Below, one piece after another: positions 57,550 through 64,000 of a stretch of DNA of 64,000 nt. This DNA is from Alteromonas sp. KUL106 (GTDB lineage Bacteria > Pseudomonadota > Gammaproteobacteria > Enterobacterales > Alteromonadaceae): contig NZ_BLIG01000032.1 of assembly GCF_009811415.1 (NCBI RefSeq), positions 62,001 to 126,000 on the forward strand, written 5' to 3'. The number at the start of each line of letters is the position of its first letter. The first letter of the stretch is position 1. The notes beneath the pieces are model-generated. The model ran no database searches, was not told where the DNA came from, and was given only the letters and a program-made list of their open reading frames with translations. The translations under genes and the position numbers were made by a program.

Positions 57550-58833
57550 ATGTCTTTAGAGCACTCGAACTTTTTGATGTCCCAGTTAGACGCAAACAAT
57601 TTGTCTTCATCACAATTTATGCATGTAACGGAGCTACATGATGCATGGGCCGAATACTCTCTAGAGCTTGAAACCGACAAGTTAGAAAAAACGATACGCT
57701 CTGAAGAGCAGTTAAGTCATTTACTTGTATTCCTAGGTGTAATTTTAATTCATCAAGGAAAGCTGACTGAAGGCGAGCGTTTGCTACAAGAAATTGCTGA
57801 ACTCAACTATAACAATCCGCTTTGCCGAGCAGTATTAATGTCGAGTACATTGAGGACGTTAGCGAATGGGCAATTATTAAACAAAAATGAAATTAAGGCG
57901 AAGCAACTATATCGTCAAGCCAATGCTTGTTTAAAAATTGCGGGAAGCGACATTCTTGGGAAAAATATAATAAACGCTAAAATTCGTTTGGGGTTGCTTG
58001 ATGACGCATGCGTAGACATTGAAAGAGCTTTTTTAAGCACGCTTAATGGCGCTGGTGTTAGTGAAGACATCGAGGATAAGTTAACAATATTACATAGTGA
58101 AGTTGAGCTTATTCGTCATGAAATGACAATAGCGCAACAAAAGCAGCAGTTATACATGCTCGCAGGCAATGAAGAAAGTTCGTTGGATTTATCAGATACA
58201 GAAGCGTTTAAGAAAGCATTAGTAGCACAGTCCCCTTCGCAACTCGGCCAAGATATTTGGGCGCTGGAGCAGCATAGTTATAAAAGAAACGGCTTTTTTG
58301 TCGAATTCGGAGCGACAGATGGGGTACTATTAAGTAATACTTATTTACTAGAAAAGCTTTTCGGATGGAAGGGCCTATGTGCAGAACCAAACCCGAAATA
58401 CTTTGAGAAGTTGCAAACAAATAGACAGTGTGTCGTTTCCAACAGTTGTATCTCTGCAAACACGGGCGAAGAAGTGGAGTTTATCTTCGCAGATGAATAC
58501 GGTGGGATTGCTAGTTATGCAACAGCAGACTCCCACGCGAATAAACGAAATGCTTATGCGAATGAATTCGGTAAAGCCACCCTACAAACAATAAGTCTTC
58601 ATGATTTTTTAGTTAAGCATAATGCACCGCGAAAAATAGACTTTGTAAGCATTGATACCGAGGGGAGCGAGTTTGATATTTTAAACTCTTTTCCTTTTGA
58701 CCAATGGGACATCAAGTGCATTACGGTAGAACATAATTATTCTGAAGCCAGAGAAAAAATATATAAATTGCTTATAAGCAATGGTTATGAACGAAAAACA
58801 GTTCAATTTGATGATTGGTATTATAGGGATTAA
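57550..58833 (+). CDS. FkbM-family methyltransferase with helical-repeat N-terminus
   Basis: Residues 1-210 look like TPR-type helical repeats (LVFLGVILIHQGKLTEGERLLQ; AKQLYRQANACLKIAG). Residues about 235-425 are an FkbM methyltransferase: FVEFGATDGVLLSNTYLLE, WKGLCAEPNPKYFEKL, VSNSCISANTG, FVSIDTEGSEFDILNSF and ITVEHN. It probably O-methylates a sugar of the glycan using SAM. It follows the coiled-coil gene with 2 bp and precedes the next gene by 11 bp. Confidence 0.85.
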   Translation: MSLEHSNFLMSQLDANNLSSSQFMHVTELHDAWAEYSLELETDKLEKTIRSEEQLSHLLVFLGVILIHQGKLTEGERLLQEIAELNYNNPLCRAVLMSSTLRTLANGQLLNKNEIKAKQLYRQANACLKIAGSDILGKNIINAKIRLGLLDDACVDIERAFLSTLNGAGVSEDIEDKLTILHSEVELIRHEMTIAQQKQQLYMLAGNEESSLDLSDTEAFKKALVAQSPSQLGQDIWALEQHSYKRNGFFVEFGATDGVLLSNTYLLEKLFGWKGLCAEPNPKYFEKLQTNRQCVVSNSCISANTGEEVEFIFADEYGGIASYATADSHANKRNAYANEFGKATLQTISLHDFLVKHNAPRKIDFVSIDTEGSEFDILNSFPFDQWDIKCITVEHNYSEAREKIYKLLISNGYERKTVQFDDWYYRD

Positions 58834-58844
58834 TAGGGTAGAAA

Positions 58845-61241
58845 ATGCAGTTTTGGCAATCAATTGATGAGGCAAGAGCGCTAGTTAAAGATGGTGACAT
58901 CGACGCAGCAAAGCAAACAGTTCTAAAGGCCTCTGAACTCGCAGAAGCCTGCACAATAAACAAAGCTAAAAAGCTAGCGTTTCTAGAACACTTTCGTTTT
59001 TTGTATGATTTAAAAACGGAGAACGCTGTAGAGGAATACAGAGAGAGCAAAGTTAAAGCTGAAGCGGGTATTGATCTTGACCAATATGTTACGCAAGTGG
59101 GATATGGTACTTCCCTTGTTACATGTTGTATGAATAGAAATGAAAACCTTGTAAAAGCATTGCCTTCTTGGATTGCGTGTAACGATATAAACGAAATAAT
59201 TATTGTTGATTGGTCTAGTGATGAACCAGTGTTTGACTATCTGAAATCTCGCGGAATTGAAGATAGCAGAATTAAAGTTATTCGCGTAAACCATCAACCT
59301 CGTTGGATCTTATCTTACGCTTTCAATATTGGCTTTAGGGCTGCGTCGTACAACAAGATTTTAAAAACTGACGCTGATATTGTTGTTTACCCAGAATTTT
59401 TTGCAAACAATTTATTGAGCGAAAAGACCTTCATCGCAGGAGACTGGCGTATTGCTGAACCTGGACAAGAGCACATAAATGGTTTTTTCTACGTTCATCG
59501 CGATGACCTGATGAAAGTTAAGGGGTTCAACGAATACATTACAACATATGGCTGGGATGATGATGACATCTATCACCGCTTATCGGAATCAGGAACACGC
59601 AGAAAAGCCGTCGACGTGAAAACGATATACCATATTCCCCACGATGACAGTTTGAGAGTAGGCACCAGTGGGCCAACGGGAAATCGAGACTTCTTGGCGG
59701 AACTTCATTCAACACCGCGTTTTAAAATTCACACAAACAGGCACATCGCTAACATAATGCCTGTGTGGAACAAAGACCGAATTTTCTTGCCTTTTAAAAT
59801 TCAAGGTATTGAAAATGGGCTTATAACGTTACAGCAGACGGGCGAAAGCATTCACTATGTTCCTAACCACATTCGCAGTCAGGCTGAGTATTTAGCCGAG
59901 CTAGAATTAACTTCGTGGGTAGCAGGCTTACGTACTTTTGACTTAACACCACAAAAACTGAGTAAGGTACTAAAAAGCAAACCACAGCACCTCGTTAACA
60001 TATTAGATGTTGAAATTGCGTTACACAATGATGAAAACGCATACGAATACATGAGCAATTATGTCGCGATATACATTCATCCGGATAGAGTAAAAAAAGA
60101 GCCAAAAAATATAAGTATATTTTTAAAGACACTATCTGATAAGTTGCAAGCACTTAACTGTGGCTTAGTTGTGCAATCTGATGCACTTAGAGATGTAGCA
60201 ACAGTTCTTCCAAAAATGAATAACACGTATTTCGTGCCTGGGTGGCGAAATATAGGACAAAAAGTAGAGGTCTCTTTTGCTGATTTATCTATAGAGACGG
60301 TACTTGAACACAACGGTTGTATTGCTATTCAACCTAGCAGTGTTGATTTTTCTGATTTAACTAGCAAGCTATTCAACGCTAAGGGGTTACATCCCGATTA
60401 CAATAAGTTTTTTGTAGACGCACAGCATGGATTAGGAAATAGATTGCGCGCAATTGGCAGTGCGGCAGCCATAGCAAAAGCGACAGGAAAAGAGCTTGTG
60501 ATAGTTTGGGAGCCAGACCATCACTGCGAATGTAGATTTTCTGATTTGTTTGATTACGAGGGCGAAGTAATTGAAAAATCTTTCTTAGAACAAGCTAAGA
60601 AAGATGGTGATGTTTTCAATTATATGGAAATTGAAGAAGGTGCGCAGAAAGATAAGCCTATAGTCGTTAAGCCAACCAAGTACGTATACGCCCGTGCTGC
60701 TTATACCTTTGTACACGAGGCCAGTCATTGGGAAGCAGAAAACGAATTTATAAAAGCATTAAAACCCTCTAAACAGGTGTTAGATTTAATCGCACCATTC
60801 AACGTAGACGGCCATATAGCGGCGCATATTAGAATGGAAGCAGGTGCTGGCCTTGACCACAATACTTACGATTCCGTCGATAACTGGACACAAGAAGGCC
60901 ACGACCAGTTACATTTTTGGCGCGAAAAAAGCCATTATTCGGCTTTTATAAAACGTATAGACAAATTAATTGAAGAAGATAGCAGTTTGAAGCTATTTGT
61001 AGCGACCGATCTCCAAGAAACCTACGATATTTTCGAACAATATTATGGTGACCGATTGGTTTATTTAAAGAGAAATGTATTTGATCGCTCAAAAGAGCAA
61101 ATTATTTATGCGCTTGCAGACGTGCTGTTACTTAGCAAATGTAAAAAGTTGCTAGGCAGTACGTGGAGTTCTTTCAGTGAAGCGGCAATGCGGCTATCGA
61201 ATACATATTCAAAAATAGAAATGAGTGGAAGGGATTTTTAA
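58845..61241 (+). CDS. Bifunctional glycosyltransferase: GT2-like + fucosyltransferase-like domain
   Basis: The 798-residue protein has an N-terminal GT2/galactosyltransferase-like domain (about 85-290; LVTCCMNRNENLVKALPSW, IIIVDWSSDE, ILKTDADIVV with the DxD motif, TTYGWDDDDIYHRL). A middle region (290-515) has no clear homology. The C-terminal domain (about 520-798) resembles GDP-fucose-dependent GT-B enzymes of the NodZ/O-fucosyltransferase group: AQHGLGNRLRAIGSAAAIA, WEPDHHCECRFSDLF, AAHIRMEAG and GSTWSSFSEAAMRL. gmd and fcl nearby would supply GDP-fucose. A good ribosome-binding site is not obvious. Confidence 0.78.
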   Translation: MQFWQSIDEARALVKDGDIDAAKQTVLKASELAEACTINKAKKLAFLEHFRFLYDLKTENAVEEYRESKVKAEAGIDLDQYVTQVGYGTSLVTCCMNRNENLVKALPSWIACNDINEIIIVDWSSDEPVFDYLKSRGIEDSRIKVIRVNHQPRWILSYAFNIGFRAASYNKILKTDADIVVYPEFFANNLLSEKTFIAGDWRIAEPGQEHINGFFYVHRDDLMKVKGFNEYITTYGWDDDDIYHRLSESGTRRKAVDVKTIYHIPHDDSLRVGTSGPTGNRDFLAELHSTPRFKIHTNRHIANIMPVWNKDRIFLPFKIQGIENGLITLQQTGESIHYVPNHIRSQAEYLAELELTSWVAGLRTFDLTPQKLSKVLKSKPQHLVNILDVEIALHNDENAYEYMSNYVAIYIHPDRVKKEPKNISIFLKTLSDKLQALNCGLVVQSDALRDVATVLPKMNNTYFVPGWRNIGQKVEVSFADLSIETVLEHNGCIAIQPSSVDFSDLTSKLFNAKGLHPDYNKFFVDAQHGLGNRLRAIGSAAAIAKATGKELVIVWEPDHHCECRFSDLFDYEGEVIEKSFLEQAKKDGDVFNYMEIEEGAQKDKPIVVKPTKYVYARAAYTFVHEASHWEAENEFIKALKPSKQVLDLIAPFNVDGHIAAHIRMEAGAGLDHNTYDSVDNWTQEGHDQLHFWREKSHYSAFIKRIDKLIEEDSSLKLFVATDLQETYDIFEQYYGDRLVYLKRNVFDRSKEQIIYALADVLLLSKCKKLLGSTWSSFSEAAMRLSNTYSKIEMSGRDF

Positions 61242-62372
61242 ATGAAAAAAATCGGTGTGGTAGGAACTCACGGGCGAATAGACGGGTGTTCTTTTCTCGA
61301 TACGGATGAGTTACTAAGAAAGGTTGGCGCAAATACAGGCAATTTGCTGTTTCAATATGCAGTGTGCAATTTACTCGATGAAGATTATGTTGTAGTCGGT
61401 GAGGATTTGCCGTGGGATGTCAAGACAGTTCAAGACCAGTGCAAAGTGCTGGTTATACCTTCAGCAAACTTTGTAAGAGAAAATTTTGATTTTTCTGGCT
61501 TCGTTGATTTCTTAGATAAGACAGAGTTACCTTTAGTGTTTTTGGGGCTTGGTGCCCAAGCGAAAAATTACGAGCAAACTGAATTTAATTTTCATGAAAG
61601 CATAGACCGACTATTAGATTTAATAAAACGTAAGAGTGAAAAAGTCGCCCTCCGGGGAGCGTTTACCGATAAAGTACTTCGCGAAAGGGGAATTGATTCG
61701 GGTGTTATAACTGGCTGTCCGACCAACTTTATAAATAAAGATCCAGACTTTATCAATAAACTGAAAACGAAATGGTCGCAAGATGCGTTTTCATTTGTAG
61801 CGACGGGAGATGAGCCGTGGCCCGAAGACCTTACAAAGCGTGATGCAGAAAGAAAAATGATTGAATGGGTTGCCAAAGGGAATGGTTTATACCTTCAGCA
61901 ATCAGTAGAACCGTTTATAAAGTACGCAAGACAGCGTAATTTATATCAGACCGCAGTCGTTCCAGAGCACCACGAAAACAGCCTAAAAAATGCTTTAGCG
62001 CCTTATATGTCTGATGAAGAGTTTAGGGGTTTCGTAGCAACCAAGATGCGACTTTATTATAACGTTGATCAGTGGATGGAAGACTCTGCACGCGTTGATT
62101 TTTCTATAGGCTTAAGGCTTCACGGCAACATGGCGGCATGGCAAAGCGGAACACCAGCGATTTGGGTATACCATGATTCGAGAACACGTGAACTCGCAGA
62201 AACAATGGCTTTGCCTCACTTAAGTCATACTGATTTTCTCAAATATGACTCATTAGATGAATTAAGAGAAAGTACGAACTTTGACTTTGAAAATTATAGT
62301 ACGGTTAGAGAAAATTTACGAACCAATTTAATAAGTGTTCTGGCTGCACATGAAATCGCACATAAGCTATAA
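61242..62372 (+). CDS. Polysaccharide pyruvyl transferase family protein
   Basis: The 376-residue protein has GANTGNLLFQYAVCNLL near the start, KVALRGAFTDKVLRERGI-SGVITGCPTNFI, and DFSIGLRLHGNMAAWQSGTPAIW, the pattern of PS_pyruv_trans proteins such as CsaB and WcaK. It would transfer pyruvate from PEP onto a sugar as a ketal, adding negative charge. It starts directly after the preceding stop (TAA-ATG) behind GGAAGGGAT. Confidence 0.88.
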   Translation: MKKIGVVGTHGRIDGCSFLDTDELLRKVGANTGNLLFQYAVCNLLDEDYVVVGEDLPWDVKTVQDQCKVLVIPSANFVRENFDFSGFVDFLDKTELPLVFLGLGAQAKNYEQTEFNFHESIDRLLDLIKRKSEKVALRGAFTDKVLRERGIDSGVITGCPTNFINKDPDFINKLKTKWSQDAFSFVATGDEPWPEDLTKRDAERKMIEWVAKGNGLYLQQSVEPFIKYARQRNLYQTAVVPEHHENSLKNALAPYMSDEEFRGFVATKMRLYYNVDQWMEDSARVDFSIGLRLHGNMAAWQSGTPAIWVYHDSRTRELAETMALPHLSHTDFLKYDSLDELRESTNFDFENYSTVRENLRTNLISVLAAHEIAHKL

Positions 62373-62508
62373 GATAAATTTGTTCAACACTGCTAGTCTG
62401 TCAGGTCTGAAAGTGACCTTATGAGTATTATTATTGTGAATGTTTTGGTTATGAAGTTTTTAATTCACAAGCCAGAACAGGAAAAGTCCTAATTATGAAA
62501 GGTATGTA

Positions 62509-63624
62509 ATGAAAAAAGCACTTATTACCGGGGTCACCGGCCAGGACGGCTCCTATTTAGCCGAGTTTTTGTTAGAAAAGGGATACGAAGTTCACGGTAT
62601 TAAGCGTCGTGCTTCACTATTTAACACGGAGCGTGTTGATCATATATACGAAGATCCACACGTAGAAAACGCTAATTTTATCCTGCATTATGGTGACCTA
62701 ACAGACTCTTCGAATCTAATTCGCATAATGCAAGAAGTGCAGCCAGACGAGGTATATAACCTAGGCGCACAGTCGCACGTAGCGGTATCTTTCGAAGCAC
62801 CAGAATATACAGCCGATGTAGATGCAATGGGCACGCTGCGTTTGTTAGAAGCTATTCGTTTCCTAGGCCTTGAAAAGAAAACGAAATTCTATCAAGCGTC
62901 TACGTCAGAGCTTTACGGTGAAGTACAGGAAATTCCGCAAAAAGAGACTACGCCGTTTCACCCTCGCTCGCCTTATGCCGTTGCGAAAATGTATGCCTAT
63001 TGGATAGCGGTTAATTACCGTGAGTCTTACGGTATTTATGCCTGTAATGGCATTTTGTTTAACCATGAATCTCCACGTCGCGGTGAAACCTTTGTTACCC
63101 GTAAAATAACGCGAGGCATTGCCAATATTGCACAAGGTTTAGAATCTAAACTTTACTTAGGCAATATGGACGCACTACGTGACTGGGGCCATGCCAAAGA
63201 CTACGTTCGCATGCAATGGATGATGCTACAACAAGATGAACCAGAAGATTTTGTTATTGCAACAGGTAAGCAAATTTCGGTGCGCGAATTTGTTAGCATG
63301 TCGGCTAAAGAAGCCGGTATTACCGTTGAGTTTAGTGGTGAAGGTGTTAAAGAAGTCGCTACTGTAACGGCGGTTGACAATGAAATTGCACCGGGTGTAA
63401 AAGTGGGCGATGTTATTGTAGAAGTAGACCCACGTTATTTCCGCCCAGCAGAAGTAGAAACGCTACTAGGCGACCCGACAAAGGCAAAAGAAAAGCTGGG
63501 TTGGGTACCAGAAATTACTGTCGAAGAAATGTGTGCAGAAATGGTTGCACACGATCTTGGTAAAGCTAAACAACACGCCTTGTTAAAGCAACACGGGTTT
63601 TCTGTTGCTGTGGCAAAAGAATAG
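62509..63624 (+). CDS. gmd: GDP-mannose 4,6-dehydratase
   Basis: This SDR enzyme converts GDP-mannose to GDP-4-keto-6-deoxymannose. The 371-residue protein has the NADP-binding [16 protein letters not shown], the catalytic STSELYGEV and [12 protein letters not shown] (Tyr-x3-Lys), and [23 protein letters not shown] precedes the ATG. An insertion-like stretch ([20 protein letters not shown]) near residue 285 is longer than in E. coli Gmd but is also seen in some family members. fcl follows 48 bp later. Confidence 0.96.
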   Translation: MKKALITGVTGQDGSYLAEFLLEKGYEVHGIKRRASLFNTERVDHIYEDPHVENANFILHYGDLTDSSNLIRIMQEVQPDEVYNLGAQSHVAVSFEAPEYTADVDAMGTLRLLEAIRFLGLEKKTKFYQASTSELYGEVQEIPQKETTPFHPRSPYAVAKMYAYWIAVNYRESYGIYACNGILFNHESPRRGETFVTRKITRGIANIAQGLESKLYLGNMDALRDWGHAKDYVRMQWMMLQQDEPEDFVIATGKQISVREFVSMSAKEAGITVEFSGEGVKEVATVTAVDNEIAPGVKVGDVIVEVDPRYFRPAEVETLLGDPTKAKEKLGWVPEITVEEMCAEMVAHDLGKAKQHALLKQHGFSVAVAKE

Positions 63625-63634
63625 AAAAAACGAT

Positions 63635-63656
63635 AGGCCCCTTCTCTTAGGGGCCT
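63635..63656 (+). other. Hairpin between gmd and fcl
   Basis: AGGCCCCT and AGGGGCCT form a perfect 8-bp stem; there is no T-run, so it may attenuate rather than terminate. It ends 16 bp before the fcl ATG. Confidence 0.5.
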
Positions 63657-63672
63657 TCAAGGATGTTTATCA

Positions 63673-64000
63673 ATGAAGACAGTATTTGTTGCTGGCCATC
63701 GCGGTATGGTTGGCGCAGCCTTAGTAAGACAATTAGAAAAACGGTCTGATGTTCAGTTAATAACACAAACAAGAAGCGAACTAGACCTTGTCAATCAGTC
63801 GGAAGTATCAACTTTTTTTGCTGAAAACAAAATTGATGAAGTTTACTTAGCAGCAGCTAAAGTGGGCGGTATACACGCCAATAATACTTATCCGGCTGAA
63901 TTCATTTATGAAAATTTAATGATAGAAGCGAACATCATTAATAGTGCGCATGCTCAAGGTGTTCAAAAGCTTTTGTTTTTAGGGTCAAGTTGTATTTACC
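63673..64000 (+). CDS. fcl: GDP-L-fucose synthase, N-terminal part (cut by window edge)
   Basis: The frame begins [20 protein letters not shown] with an SDR Gly-rich loop, then [29 protein letters not shown], and the catalytic SSCIY just at the edge. This is GDP-4-keto-6-deoxymannose epimerase/reductase (WcaG/Fcl). AAGGATG precedes the ATG. 109 codons are visible. Confidence 0.95.
   Translation, partial: MKTVFVAGHRGMVGAALVRQLEKRSDVQLITQTRSELDLVNQSEVSTFFAENKIDEVYLAAAKVGGIHANNTYPAEFIYENLMIEANIINSAHAQGVQKLLFLGSSCIY

Noticed and set aside
62495..62509. Four-codon mini-frame (MKGM) whose stop overlaps the gmd ATG
   Set aside because: Could be a coupled leader, but such a short frame arises easily by chance, and AAAGGT already serves gmd.
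1..64000. CRISPR arrays, tRNA and rRNA genes, intact insertion sequences, prophage or integrase genes
   Set aside because: No regularly spaced repeats, cloverleaf-like segments or transposase/integrase-like frames were found on reading both strands.

Overview
The window looks like a chromosomal segment of a marine gammaproteobacterium close to Alteromonas. The evidence is the fre-ubiD pair and the spc/alpha ribosomal gene content, whose proteins resemble their E. coli counterparts closely, together with Vibrio-type polar-flagellum parts (MotX), a bd-type quinol oxidase with a short Q-loop, a bacteriophytochrome, a TonB-dependent receptor and a secreted subtilase. No database search was run, so the genus is an inference. 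No rRNA, tRNA, CRISPR array, intact insertion sequence or prophage was found.

Layout. 1-2.3 kb (minus): a MarR/GbsR-type regulator, then cydA- and cydB-like genes (cydB cut by the window edge). 2.5-5.2 kb: hybrid bacteriophytochrome kinase. 5.3-9.5 kb (minus): periplasmic solute-binding-like protein, M28 metallopeptidase, orphan lipoprotein. 9.8-12.1 kb (minus): fre and ubiD. 12.3-13.4 kb (plus): a TIGR02647-type small protein and motX with a candidate sigma-28 promoter. 13.5-14.4 kb (minus): cytochrome b561 and a PepSY lipoprotein. 14.7-23.7 kb: a catabolic cluster with a LysR regulator, divergent gabD-gabT, a second LysR, a TonB-dependent receptor and an APC permease. 23.8-24.8 kb: a PhoD-type phosphatase remnant and an orphan HigA-like antitoxin. 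25.1-28.3 kb: rnr-rlmB. 28.8-34.5 kb: S8 protease, DUF4397-like lipoprotein and a hybrid histidine kinase.

34.7-43.3 kb holds the spc operon (rplN to rpmJ) and the alpha operon (rpsM to rplQ). An S4-responsive leader precedes rpsM. The spc operon is not preceded by the usual S10-operon genes; a kinase gene and a terminator lie there instead. An extra flagellin gene with a good sigma-54 promoter follows at 43.5 kb.

45.1-64.0 kb is a surface-glycan region. manC makes GDP-mannose; gmd and fcl (partial, at the right edge) turn it into GDP-L-fucose. Between them is a more AT-rich block encoding an FG-GAP-like lipoprotein, an acyltransferase, an AlgJ/AlgX-like protein, a sulfotransferase, a GT2-GT4 fusion, a coiled-coil protein, a Rossmann-plus-coiled-coil protein, a TPR-FkbM methyltransferase, a GT2/fucosyltransferase-like fusion and a pyruvyltransferase-like protein. 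Copies of a 36-residue WYL...EGR module occur in two adjacent proteins. No Wzx, Wzy, Wza or ABC exporter is visible in the window. The most interesting hypothesis is that this block builds a fucose-containing, sulfated, pyruvylated, methylated or acylated glycan on a scaffold of coiled-coil and WYL-repeat proteins, possibly with a WbdD-like length ruler and possibly acting on the nearby flagellin.
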